Of a DNA stretch of 64,000 bases, positions 23,696 to 32,715 are shown one piece after another. Numbering within the stretch: position 1 is the stretch's first letter; every line of letters begins with the position of its first letter. Below the pieces are notes generated by a model. The model worked only from the letters and a program-made list of their open reading frames with translations. It was not told where the DNA came from and did not search any database. The stretch covers positions 90,412 through 154,411 of the forward strand of contig JAFGEP010000114.1 in assembly GCA_016931535.1 (NCBI GenBank), read 5' to 3'. The translations under genes and the position numbers were made by a program. The stretch comes from Bradymonadales bacterium. Its GTDB lineage: Bacteria; Myxococcota_A; Bradymonadia; JAFGEP01.

Positions 23696-26600
23696 CGCTG
23701 CCACAAGAGGTCGAGCGACCAGTTGGCTGGGGGCTGGAAGGAGCTCGAGATGAGGAATCCGAGGGGGAAGTAGAGCTCGAGCAGGACACCTCCCGTGGTG
23801 CGTCGCTGGGAGCTGGCCACCTCTTCTTCCTCTTCGGTCTGGACGAACCCCTCCACGTACAACCCGGTCACGAAGCCGCGCATGAAGCCGGGGATCAGTC
23901 GATCGGCAGCGAAGCCGGCGCGGACTTGCACGTCGCCCAGCTGCTCTCCGGTCTGGACGGAGATCACCGGCAAGGTGTCTCCCAGGGCGTTGCGGGCGGC
24001 GAGCGTGAGCACGCCGGCGGTCAGGCCGCTCAAGATGGAGGACACCTGCGCACCGGCTGTGGTGCTGCCGGCGGTGGTGGGTTCGCCGCCCATCCGGCCG
24101 GACAGGAGCAGCCCCACGATCTGGGCCTCAGTTTGTACGCCAGGGAGGGTGGAGCTGAAGGTCAATGAGGGATGGCTCAACCGGCCGGTGATATGGATGG
24201 AGACCGACTCTCCCGGGTAACGGCTCAGGGGGTGGACCGCGACCAGGTTCAACAGGGGATCGAGGGCCTGGCCCCCATCGAACTGGATGGTACCGGCCTC
24301 CAGCTCGAAGGTCTTGGTCAACAGGTCCAAAGTACCCCGTTGCAGGTCGACCCGGCCCGAGATGCGCGTGCCTGCGTCATCCACCGTGATCCACAGGTCG
24401 GCGGCCATCTGGATGACGAAGTCGCTGCGCCTGACCCAGAACGGGCTGGTGGCATCGAGGTGGACCCGGATGGGTCTGGTCGAGGTCACCTCGGCGCTGA
24501 TGGTCTCATCCGTGAGGTAACGGGTGTCCGGTGCGCCATCCAGCAGGATGTCCGGGTTCAGATCGAGCGACTGTACCGAGCCTCCCATCTGGTCGGGAAG
24601 CCGAACCGCCCCCTCTCTCAGCTCGACCGACAGGTCGATGGCCTCATCGCTCCAGGTGCCGATGGCGCTGGTGCGGGCGGTCAAGTAGGCGGTGATGATA
24701 CCTGACTGGCGCATGGGAAAGGAGTCCGCCACCAGGTCGATCCGGGCGCTGGTGGGGCTCATGTCCACCAGTTGGGCCTCGCCATCCAGGCGGATCGTCC
24801 CGCGATCGTCGCGGGCGCGAAAGGAGCTCAGGGTCACCCGGTCGGGTGAGATGGTGATCTCGCCGTGGACATCGGTCAACCGCTGGTCCAATCCAGGTAC
24901 GGTCACCACCAGACTCCGGAAGGAGAGTTCGCCCGTGGGGATGGGGTGTGCCGGTGTGCCCTCGACGCGGATCGAGCCGTTCAGGCGTCCGATACCGGGC
25001 CGGATGGCCGGTAGGGCAGGGGAGATCAGGTCGGTGCTGATCTCGGTGAGGCCCACCATTGCCAGCAGCGGTCCCTCGCCCGGGGAGGGTACGGGATGGC
25101 GGGAACTCCACCGCCAGGGGGCATCGAAGGTGGCGGACAGGGTGCCGTTGCTCCCCGCTTCGACCAGGGCGTTACCCGAAATGGCCGTGGCGTTGGCCGA
25201 GACGGCCATTCTCAGGTCTGCCAAGGGACCGCCGTGCCAGGAGATGGCGTTGCCATACAGCTCTGCCTGGAGATCGGGCTGGTCGCTGAACAGGTTGGTC
25301 AGTTCGACAGTGCCCTGGAAGGTGCCTTGCGCCTGTCCGCAGGTAAGGGGCAGGCGGTCTAGATCCAGGTTGTCCAGGGAGAGACGGGCCTCGATGGGTG
25401 GCAAGGCGGCCGGTGATTGATCGGTCAGCCAGCTGGATAGCGAGGCGGGGGCTGTGGCCTGCAGCGTGAGGATCGGGGAGCCCGCCGAGGTGACCTCCAG
25501 GGTCAGCCCGGAAAGCTGAGGTTCCAGAGAGGCGTGCATCGAGAGATCGAGATCCTGGGTATCCGGGCAGCGATTCAGTCCGGTGGGTAACAAGGCCAGG
25601 TCTGTCGCCACCGACAGGTCGATCTGACCGGTGAGCGGCCGGCCCGCTTCTGCCGTGAGATCCGCATTCATCAGGAGCGCAATCGGTAGGTCGGTCATGG
25701 GGCCGATGTCGAACCCCAGCGAGCCGGCCGAGCGATCGGGTATGCGAGCGACCAATCGCCAGCTGTTGGTGCCCAGCACCTCTAACGGGCTGCTCTCCAG
25801 CAGGTCGGCCAGGCCGAAGTCGGCATTGGCCGAGAGGGAGATGATCACGCCCAGCGTATCGGAGGCCTCGATCTCGATCTGGGCGTTTTGAGCGGCCAGA
25901 GTGATATTGCTCTGGAGATCCATGGCGGGGCGACCGGCAACCTCCAGCTGGCTGGCTTGCAAGGCCACCAGGATGTCGGGTGACCCCGAAAGCAGGCCGG
26001 AGGCCTCGATGTTTCCGTCGAGGCGCCCAGATGCCATGGAGCAGACAACAGGCAAGGCGGAGAGGTCCAGGTCGTCGAGAACCATGGTGATCCCGAAGGG
26101 AGGAACCTGGTACGAGCGCCCCTGCGGTATCCAGTCATAGAGCGAGGTGTTTGCCGTCACCATGGTGCGGATCGCCTGTCGCTCTCCAACCGCTGCATTC
26201 AGGCGCAATCCGGTCTGGCGTGCGGCGATGTCGAGCTCCAGGGTCAGGTCTATATCCTCCTGTACCGGGCAGGCCCGTTGGTGCGAGCCCGATCGTCCCG
26301 CCGGAGCGCTAAGCCGGCCTGCGACGTGGCCGGTGGCGGAACGGCCGGGACGCCCCTGCAGGTTGGCCTCGATGGAGGCAGAGACCGGACGATCCGCAAG
26401 TGGTCCCAGGGGGACTCCGAGCGGCTCAAGCAGTTGCTCGGCGACCGAGGCCTCCAGGTTCCAGTGGGACTCCCGCAATATCTCCAAGGGGGGACTGGAA
26501 AACAACCGATCGAGCGCGAACTCGGCGGAAGCCGTCAAGCTCGCCATCGGTCCGGTCTCGGTGACTGCCGAGAGGTTCAAAGAGAGCACCTGCCTGTCAT

Positions 26601-29019
26601 GGCGGACTGCCCCCTGCAGGTCGAAGGGCGGTATGTCACCCAGCTGCAGATCCCTGCCGTACAGATCAACGGAGACCAACGGGGTTGCAGGCGGACCGAC
26701 CAGGTGGATGTCAGCGCCGGCCGACCCGCCACCGATCGGCACGGAGGGGAGGATCCGTCGGATCCGAGAGAGGTCGGCGGAGACTACCCTGAGGGAGAGA
26801 TCGATGGGGGCCGATTGCAGCGATCCCGGCAGGTCGGAGAGGCTGATCTCCCGCGCCGAGGCGGTCAGGTTGAGGTTTCCGGCCGGACCGAGGTTCACGG
26901 CGGCGCTGGCGGTCAGCTCCTGCTCCCCATAGGTCAGCTCGATATCGGCGCTGGCTCGCGTGATGGGCCCCACCCGCCCGTTTCGCCAGGAGATCGAGAG
27001 GTCGACATCGGGCTGGGTCGGCTGGCCCGACAGGTTGACATGTCCGTCCAGGAGGCCCCTCACCGGAAGCTCGGGCAGGCCGAGGCGTCCGTCGAACAGA
27101 GCCAGGTCGAAGCGGTCGATCTCAACCACCAGAGAGGCGCCCCGGGCGAAGTCATAGGTGCCGCTCACCGTGAGCCGGGAGTCGTCGTAGGCGAGTTCCA
27201 GGCGCTCCACGCTCACCAGCTCTCCGAGCTGCAGCACGAGACCATCGAGGGTGGCACGCAAGGTTTCGCGCCGGACTGTCCCCTCGATGGTGCCGTCGGC
27301 CAGAAAGCGCTGGTCGGTCCAGCGGCCGTTCAGGTCGATGGCAACCGTGGGGCCGTGGTCGATCTGGACCTGGCCCGAAAGGTCATATCCTGCCTCCTCG
27401 GTCCCTTGCATCCGCAGCTCGGCCGTCTGGATGCCAATGGCGCTGGTGACCAGACCGGAGGCGCCAAGCTGGAGATCCACCGTAGGGGCGGTCAGCGCTC
27501 CCTGGGCAGATCCGGTCAGTACAAGCCGCTCGGCGCGGTAGCCGGCCATTGCCAGATCCTCGATGGTCAGGTCGGAGATCAGTGAGAAGAGAGGGGGGGC
27601 ACCCGGCTGGTAGGTGGCGTTGAGGGAGCCGTCCAGTCGGATCGAGAGGTCAGGAAGGAGGGCGGCGATGGCGGGGTCCTGTCGTATATCGAGCTGGTGG
27701 GCCTGCAAGGTGACCGCCACCGACCCGTCGAACTCCATCCGGCCGGACAGCTGGCAGTAGTCGCCGAAACGATCGAGGCGGAGACAGCCAAGGGAAACAC
27801 CGGTCTCGTCCAGGGTAGCCTCGATCGAGAGGGGGGTCAGCGACCTCCCGTCCAGACTCGCCTCGCTCAGCCGGAGGGTGAGGTGGAGAATCCCATCCTG
27901 GCTCTGAACTTCGGCGTCCAGGTTCCAGGAGAGAGCCATCGGCGGCAAGGCGGAAGATACCTGCGCCGTGTTCAGGCCGATGCTGCTCAGGTTGAAATCG
28001 AGTCGGTCGGGGCCCGAGGCATGGCCGGTGATGGCCAGGGGGCCTCCCGGGGTATCCAGATCGATGCTGACCCTCAGGTCGTCGAGGGGACCGGACAGGA
28101 GCAACTGCCCCCGGATCCACTCGGGCAACAGAGGTTGCAGGTTTCCGAGACCGAGCGATTCGAGCATGGTGGTGGTCAGGGGAGCCAAGGTCACCTGACC
28201 ATCCAGCGTCAGCGAGGAGTGTTCGGACGGCATCACCGCGGTCAAGGCGGCTTCGATCCGATCCTGGGCGTTTGCCAGGACCAGATTGGCCGTGCTGGTC
28301 GCGCCAGGGCTGGTATCCAGGTGGGCCGAGAGGGGGTCGAGCCGGAACAGCTCGCCGTCGGCACCGAGCAGAGCCAGGGTCAGGTTCTGGAGGTTGACCA
28401 CCACGTGACTGGAGATCTCGACGGCGGCATTCAGATTGATCTCCGATATGGTCACACCGCGCCAGAGGGGGTCTTGGCCGGAGACGAGACCGTTGGTGAG
28501 ACGGATCTCGCGCAGGGCGATCCGGATCGGTTCCCCTTCTACTTCAGTCTCGGCCGGTTCCGGGGGCCTGGGGGGACCGCTACCGGCCAAGGCGTCCAGC
28601 AGGCTGAGCCGGCCGTTTTCCTGGACAAACAGGTGGATCTGAGGCTGGTCGATGAGGACCAGATCGATCTCGATCCGTCCCCTCAGCAGGGCCAGCAGAT
28701 CGGGTTCGACGTCGATCCGGGCAATCTCGACGACGGGGCGCCCCTGGGTGTCGATCAAGACCAGCCCCTGAAGTCCGATCCGTGTCAGGCTCAGTGACTC
28801 CACCTCTGTGATCCGGATCGATCCGGCGATGGCTCGGCTGACGCGCGACTCGACCTGTCTTCTGACGAGGCTGCGACCTGCGCCGGTCTGAAGAAAGAGG
28901 TAGAGCGCCACAACGAGCAGCAGCAGGCCCACGACGATCCATCCCAGGACCTTGGCCGTGACGCGAAGGGCCTTTTTCCAGGTTCCTGTTGTCTTGAGAG
29001 GAGCTTCCTCTGTTGTCAT
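23692..29019 (-). CDS. tamB: TamB-like translocation/assembly module protein (DUF490 C-terminus)
   Basis: The ~1775-residue protein has one N-terminal membrane anchor (VLGWIVVGLLLLVVALYLFL) followed by a very long repetitive beta structure of alternating hydrophobic strands, the hydrophobic-groove fold of TamB and lipid-transfer proteins. The C-terminal ~300 residues match the TamB/DUF490 domain: GRVDLQRGTLDLLTKTFELE, GTIQFDGGQALDPLLNL, VSIHITGRLSHPSLTFSS and IVGLLLSGR. It spans the periplasm and is thought to move phospholipid or help assemble outer-membrane proteins with TamA. TamA follows with overlapping stop and start codons. ATG 29019 is used; GTG 29034 is an alternative, and neither has a strong Shine-Dalgarno. 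Confidence 0.9.
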   Translation of the reverse strand: MTTEEAPLKTTGTWKKALRVTAKVLGWIVVGLLLLVVALYLFLQTGAGRSLVRRQVESRVSRAIAGSIRITEVESLSLTRIGLQGLVLIDTQGRPVVEIARIDVEPDLLALLRGRIEIDLVLIDQPQIHLFVQENGRLSLLDALAGSGPPRPPEPAETEVEGEPIRIALREIRLTNGLVSGQDPLWRGVTISEINLNAAVEISSHVVVNLQNLTLALLGADGELFRLDPLSAHLDTSPGATSTANLVLANAQDRIEAALTAVMPSEHSSLTLDGQVTLAPLTTTMLESLGLGNLQPLLPEWIRGQLLLSGPLDDLRVSIDLDTPGGPLAITGHASGPDRLDFNLSSIGLNTAQVSSALPPMALSWNLDAEVQSQDGILHLTLRLSEASLDGRSLTPLSIEATLDETGVSLGCLRLDRFGDYCQLSGRMEFDGSVAVTLQAHQLDIRQDPAIAALLPDLSIRLDGSLNATYQPGAPPLFSLISDLTIEDLAMAGYRAERLVLTGSAQGALTAPTVDLQLGASGLVTSAIGIQTAELRMQGTEEAGYDLSGQVQIDHGPTVAIDLNGRWTDQRFLADGTIEGTVRRETLRATLDGLVLQLGELVSVERLELAYDDSRLTVSGTYDFARGASLVVEIDRFDLALFDGRLGLPELPVRGLLDGHVNLSGQPTQPDVDLSISWRNGRVGPITRASADIELTYGEQELTASAAVNLGPAGNLNLTASAREISLSDLPGSLQSAPIDLSLRVVSADLSRIRRILPSVPIGGGSAGADIHLVGPPATPLVSVDLYGRDLQLGDIPPFDLQGAVRHDRQVLSLNLSAVTETGPMASLTASAEFALDRLFSSPPLEILRESHWNLEASVAEQLLEPLGVPLGPLADRPVSASIEANLQGRPGRSATGHVAGRLSAPAGRSGSHQRACPVQEDIDLTLELDIAARQTGLRLNAAVGERQAIRTMVTANTSLYDWIPQGRSYQVPPFGITMVLDDLDLSALPVVCSMASGRLDGNIEASGLLSGSPDILVALQASQLEVAGRPAMDLQSNITLAAQNAQIEIEASDTLGVIISLSANADFGLADLLESSPLEVLGTNSWRLVARIPDRSAGSLGFDIGPMTDLPIALLMNADLTAEAGRPLTGQIDLSVATDLALLPTGLNRCPDTQDLDLSMHASLEPQLSGLTLEVTSAGSPILTLQATAPASLSSWLTDQSPAALPPIEARLSLDNLDLDRLPLTCGQAQGTFQGTVELTNLFSDQPDLQAELYGNAISWHGGPLADLRMAVSANATAISGNALVEAGSNGTLSATFDAPWRWSSRHPVPSPGEGPLLAMVGLTEISTDLISPALPAIRPGIGRLNGSIRVEGTPAHPIPTGELSFRSLVVTVPGLDQRLTDVHGEITISPDRVTLSSFRARDDRGTIRLDGEAQLVDMSPTSARIDLVADSFPMRQSGIITAYLTARTSAIGTWSDEAIDLSVELREGAVRLPDQMGGSVQSLDLNPDILLDGAPDTRYLTDETISAEVTSTRPIRVHLDATSPFWVRRSDFVIQMAADLWITVDDAGTRISGRVDLQRGTLDLLTKTFELEAGTIQFDGGQALDPLLNLVAVHPLSRYPGESVSIHITGRLSHPSLTFSSTLPGVQTEAQIVGLLLSGRMGGEPTTAGSTTAGAQVSSILSGLTAGVLTLAARNALGDTLPVISVQTGEQLGDVQVRAGFAADRLIPGFMRGFVTGLYVEGFVQTEEEEEVASSQRRTTGGVLLELYFPLGFLISSSFQPPANWSLDLLWQR

Positions 29020-29127
29020 CCGGGTCGATCCCACTGGGGAGCCTGGTTCGAGGCGGGAGAGTACACCGCTTCCAACCTACCACAACATCTGGGCAGGAAA
29101 CAGGGAGAGAAGGATGGGCTGCGTTCT

Positions 29128-29934
29128 TCAGATCAGGGCCTGTATGGCCTCAAGCACGCTGTTGCGCACCGCCTGCTCGGTGAACACCGGGAGGTTGCCG
29201 GGGACGGAGGCCAGGGGGATGCCGGCATCCTGGAGTAGCTGGATGGCGGGCGCCGCCTTCTCATGGAACTCCTGGAGCCGCTTTTGGATCTTCTCCTCGG
29301 TGTCGTCCGATCGCCAGATCACCTCGCTGCCACAGGCCAGGCAGAAACGGCCTTCTCGCGGTGGCTTGTACTCCAGGTGATAGACCTTTCCGCAGGACTT
29401 GTTGGGACAGATGCGCCGGCCGATGGTCCGCTGCACGATGGCCTCGTCGTCGTTGTCCACCATCAGGATCAGGTCGAGCTTGGTGCCCATCTGGTGAGCC
29501 AGGTCGAGCAGGAAACGGGATTGATCGGAGGTACGGGGATACCCGTCGAGGACAAGGCCCCGTCCTTTGGCGGAACGGAAGGAGGAGGCAAACAGCTCGT
29601 TGGTGATGCCGTCGGGTACGAACAATCCTTGATCCACGAAGAAGGCGGCTTTCAGACCGAGCACTGCGGAGGCTGTCGGCAGGGCGGCAGCCTTGGCGAA
29701 GGGATCCAGCGCGTCGGTGATCTGGGCGTCGGGGAGAAAATGGCCGTCCCGGTGGAAGTCGGAGGGGGTGCCGGGGTAACCCAGCTTCTTGTAGGCTCCC
29801 AGGTACTCCCGGAAGATGTTCCCGGTCGAGAGCTGCGTCAGGCCGAACTCGGCGGTCAGCACATCGATCCGGGGCTGCTTGCCGGCGCCGCTCTTGCCTG
29901 CCACCACGATGTTCTGGACGGTTCCTGCTGCCAT
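29128..29934 (-). CDS. Adenylate-kinase-like nucleoside monophosphate kinase with zinc-type LID
   Basis: The 268-residue protein follows the adenylate kinase plan: an N-terminal P-loop, LSTGNIFREY (NMP-binding), GLVLDGYPRTSDQ (the conserved DGxPR), and a LID with two cysteine pairs, RRICPNKSCGKVYHLEYKPP then GRFCLACG, likely binding zinc. DDTEEKIQKRL is the typical post-LID segment. It is longer than usual (~215) because of an insertion around residues 50-110. The P-loop reads GKSGAGKQPR, whereas canonical adenylate kinases have GxPGxGKGTQ, so the phosphate-contacting Gly-Thr after the lysine is replaced. GGAGGTGACCG precedes the ATG. It may be a divergent adenylate kinase or another NMP kinase. 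Confidence 0.8.
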   Translation of the reverse strand: MAAGTVQNIVVAGKSGAGKQPRIDVLTAEFGLTQLSTGNIFREYLGAYKKLGYPGTPSDFHRDGHFLPDAQITDALDPFAKAAALPTASAVLGLKAAFFVDQGLFVPDGITNELFASSFRSAKGRGLVLDGYPRTSDQSRFLLDLAHQMGTKLDLILMVDNDDEAIVQRTIGRRICPNKSCGKVYHLEYKPPREGRFCLACGSEVIWRSDDTEEKIQKRLQEFHEKAAPAIQLLQDAGIPLASVPGNLPVFTEQAVRNSVLEAIQALI

Positions 29935-30030
29935 CGGTCACCTCCTGGAACTGCCGCGTCGGACCGCGAGGCTGTACCGGTCTTGGCGCGGCAGATCGGG
30001 GGCGCAGTGTAGGGAGTGGTGCCGCCGGCG

Positions 30031-30463
30031 TCAACGTCGGCGTTGGTGTGGCCGAGCGAAAAAAACGCCCTCGACCCCGGCTGGTCCAGACGGGGAGCGG
30101 CACTGGGAGCCAGAGAGTCAGACGGCGGTCGGGTGCACCAGAAGATGCGGTGCAGCCACATCCCTCTTCTTTTCGGGACGCTACGCCGGGTTTCTGGGGG
30201 ATATCGGTCGGGGAGGGCTCCTCGGTCCCCTCTTCATCTGGGAGAATGGGATCCTCATCGATGTTGCGCAGCGTGATCACCAGCCGTTGGTGCCAGTAGG
30301 CGGTGCCCGGGTGAACCATCTCGTTGTGCCAGGCGGTCTGACCGCGAGCGGCGAGCGGACCGACAAGCACGCCGAGGAGAACCACGAAGACCCCGGCAAG
30401 GGTTCGGGAGAACAGCCGCCTTCCGACCGTGGTTCGCAGTGTTGGAGAGAGGCCCATGGCCAT
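30031..30463 (-). pseudogene. Small exported protein with MYXO-CTERM-like tail; frame disturbed at a T7 tract
   Basis: From ATG 30463 the frame encodes a good signal peptide (TLAGVFVVLLGVLVGPLAARG), a short acidic domain (TLRNIDEDPILPDEEGTEEP) and a tail beginning EEGCGCTASSGAP, then LTLWLPVPLPVW and arginines. In the sequence as given the frame does not stop here but runs on through most of the adenylate kinase gene, which is implausible. A run of seven T (minus strand; A at 30059-30065) lies at the basic tail. If it were six, the protein would end FFARPHQRRR with a stop at 30031 after ~143 residues. This is therefore a real gene with a frameshift, a sequencing error, or slippage. The start has no clear ribosome binding site. 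Confidence 0.5.
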
Positions 30464-30693
30464 GGTGCTGTGGTGTATCGATGGCAGCTTGCCCAGGAGG
30501 GGGGGAGGACCGTTTCTTCTGGTTGGCCTGGCACCGGCGAGGCCAACGACAGGCTGGAGGCCGGGAGGAGTGCCCCAAAAAGCCGGCATCCCGGCGGCCT
30601 GCATGTCAAACACCGCCTCGCCCCTGCGACACGGTAGGGTCGCTTTTTGCGAAAACCAGATATGATGGACCAGCTGGCAGAGGAAGGTCGATC

Positions 30694-32505
30694 ATGGAGA
30701 CCCTTCGCGCGTTCATTTCTCGATCCGGTCTGGCGCTGGATCCAGGCCATCCGCGCCACACCCGTCCGGAGATCCCTCCTGCTGAACCGCTGCGGCCCTT
30801 GCTGCTGGTGCACCTGAAGGGAAGCGAGGGGGAGATGGGGGCACAGCACGGCGAGCTGGCCCGCTCCTTGGGGCGGACCCGCGCGCTGGCCGATTTCTAT
30901 CCTCGAATGGCGCAGCGTCTCATTCTGGGACACCTTCCGGCGCCGTTCCGGACCCGCCTGGCCGACTGGATAGCGGACAGGGTTTTCGGCCGGCTGATCG
31001 CCAGGATGGACCGAAGCAGGCCGCCGCACCTGAAAGCCCGCACGGAAGCCTTCTGCCGGGCGGCCGGCAGCGGTGAAGAGCTGGCACACGGCTTTCTGGC
31101 CACGGATCTGTTCGAGAACATGGTGGCTCTGGCCAGTCGTGCCGGCCTGGTCGGTGGTGGAAGGAATCGGGGGGCAACCGTGGTCCCCTCCTGCTCGACC
31201 GCCATGGTCTGGGGGGAGAGCTCCCGGGGTGGGTGCCTGCGACATGCCCGCAACTTCGACTTTCTCGGGGTCGGTTTGTGGGACCGTGCGCCCTCCGTGG
31301 TGTTTTGCGACCCACCCGGCGGTCTCCGCTACGGGTTCGTCACCACCTGGGGAGCCGATATTCCTGGCGTTACCGCTTTCAATGAGGCCGGAATCGTCCT
31401 CACGGTCCACACCCGTTTTCACCGCGACGTCACCTTCGACGGCGTGGGGGTGGTGGACTACGGTCACGAGATCATCCGGCGCGCGCGGTCGCTGGCCGAA
31501 GCGATCGAGATAGCCCGCACGCTTCCAGTGATGTCGGCATGGGGAGTGGCCATCTCCTCGGCATCCGAACGATGCGCCGTCGTCGTCGAGACCAGCGGGA
31601 GGGCGATGGAGATCGTGCATCCAAAGGGAGATCGGCCCTGTCTGACCTGTGCCAACCGCTACCACAGTGCGGCCATGCAAGCAGGGGAGGTGGCGGGCGC
31701 GCCCAGCTGGATGGTTCATTCCATCGCCCGTGAGCAACGGATGCACGACCTGATCGCTGCCGGGGTGGAGAAGGGGGGGCTGTCGTCCGACGACCTGGAA
31801 GCCTTGCTGGGCGACCATCGGGATCCGGCCGATCCGCTCCACGAGCGGAGCTGTGGGGATATCCTGTCCCAGCCGTGCACGGTGAACAGCATCGTGGCGG
31901 ATGGGGAACACGGGGAGATCCGGGTATCGGTCGGACCGTGTCCCACCGGATGGGGACCCTACCTGCGCATCCCATGGAGTTGGGGCGCTCGTGGCTACCA
32001 GCTTGTAGACGCCACCAGCTGCGATCCCGCCTTGGTGGGCCGGTCTGTTCGGCCCGATTTCGCCGACGGGGTCGAGGAACAGGCCTACCAGCAGTACCTG
32101 GAAGCCTGCCGGATCGACGGCCTCGACCGCTTCAACGCGGGCATTCGCGAGCGGATCGAGGCGGCGGTGAGCCTGGCGCCCGACGACCCGAGCTACCGAT
32201 TTCTGGCCGGTATTCTCGGCCTTCGGGCGGGCGATGCCCATGAGGCGCTGGTACATCTCCACAGTGGTCTGGAGGTGGAAACGGCCACCTTCAGGCGGGG
32301 CCAGCTGTTGTTGTGGGGCTCGCGCGCAGCCGATCTCTACGGTCGTCATCGATGTGCCACCGCCATGCGTGCCGAGCTGGAGGAAACCGACCATCCTTAC
32401 CTGGTCTGGCATCGGAGGTTGGCCCGTCGTGAGGAGGTCCGCTCCTTTCCGGCCTGGCGGTCCCGCTTGATCACCCCCAATCTGCTGCTGGTCGACGCCG
32501 ACTGA
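30694..32505 (+). CDS. C45/NTN-hydrolase-family acyltransferase-like protein
   Basis: The ~603-residue protein matches C45-type (acyl-CoA:6-aminopenicillanate acyltransferase/phospholipase-B-like) NTN hydrolases. VVPSCSTAMVWGESS provides the candidate catalytic, autoprocessing Cys (about 167), followed by GGCLRHARNFDF, with the family's RNxDF motif, and GFVTTWGADIPGVTAFNEAG. NRYHS near residue 325 is also typical. The N-terminal ~165 residues would be the released propeptide. The C-terminal ~120 residues are helical and TPR-like (SLAPDDPSYRFLAGILGLR). No signal peptide is visible. AGGAAGG lies before the ATG. It probably hydrolyses or transfers an acyl group from an amide; the substrate is unknown. 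Confidence 0.78.
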   Translation: METLRAFISRSGLALDPGHPRHTRPEIPPAEPLRPLLLVHLKGSEGEMGAQHGELARSLGRTRALADFYPRMAQRLILGHLPAPFRTRLADWIADRVFGRLIARMDRSRPPHLKARTEAFCRAAGSGEELAHGFLATDLFENMVALASRAGLVGGGRNRGATVVPSCSTAMVWGESSRGGCLRHARNFDFLGVGLWDRAPSVVFCDPPGGLRYGFVTTWGADIPGVTAFNEAGIVLTVHTRFHRDVTFDGVGVVDYGHEIIRRARSLAEAIEIARTLPVMSAWGVAISSASERCAVVVETSGRAMEIVHPKGDRPCLTCANRYHSAAMQAGEVAGAPSWMVHSIAREQRMHDLIAAGVEKGGLSSDDLEALLGDHRDPADPLHERSCGDILSQPCTVNSIVADGEHGEIRVSVGPCPTGWGPYLRIPWSWGARGYQLVDATSCDPALVGRSVRPDFADGVEEQAYQQYLEACRIDGLDRFNAGIRERIEAAVSLAPDDPSYRFLAGILGLRAGDAHEALVHLHSGLEVETATFRRGQLLLWGSRAADLYGRHRCATAMRAELEETDHPYLVWHRRLARREEVRSFPAWRSRLITPNLLLVDAD

Positions 32506-32715
32506 AGGAGAGCGCGGGCATCGATCCCTTCTGGCCGACAACGGTCAGGTTGTTCGAATAGCTTGCCATTCCATGGCTAGTGACCGAAACGATCCAATGA
32601 CCAGGATGGACTGAAGGAGACGACCATGCTGCGCTGGAGGCGTCATGCTCCCGGTTGGTCCAGGCAAGGTCCACGCGGTACCGATCGAACCCCATCTGGA
32701 GACGAGACAGAAACC

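Noticed and set aside
30277..32541. Minus-strand open frame of over 700 codons over the C45-type gene
   Set aside because: Its product is Arg/Pro/Gly-rich without motifs, while the plus strand shows a clear NTN-hydrolase protein.
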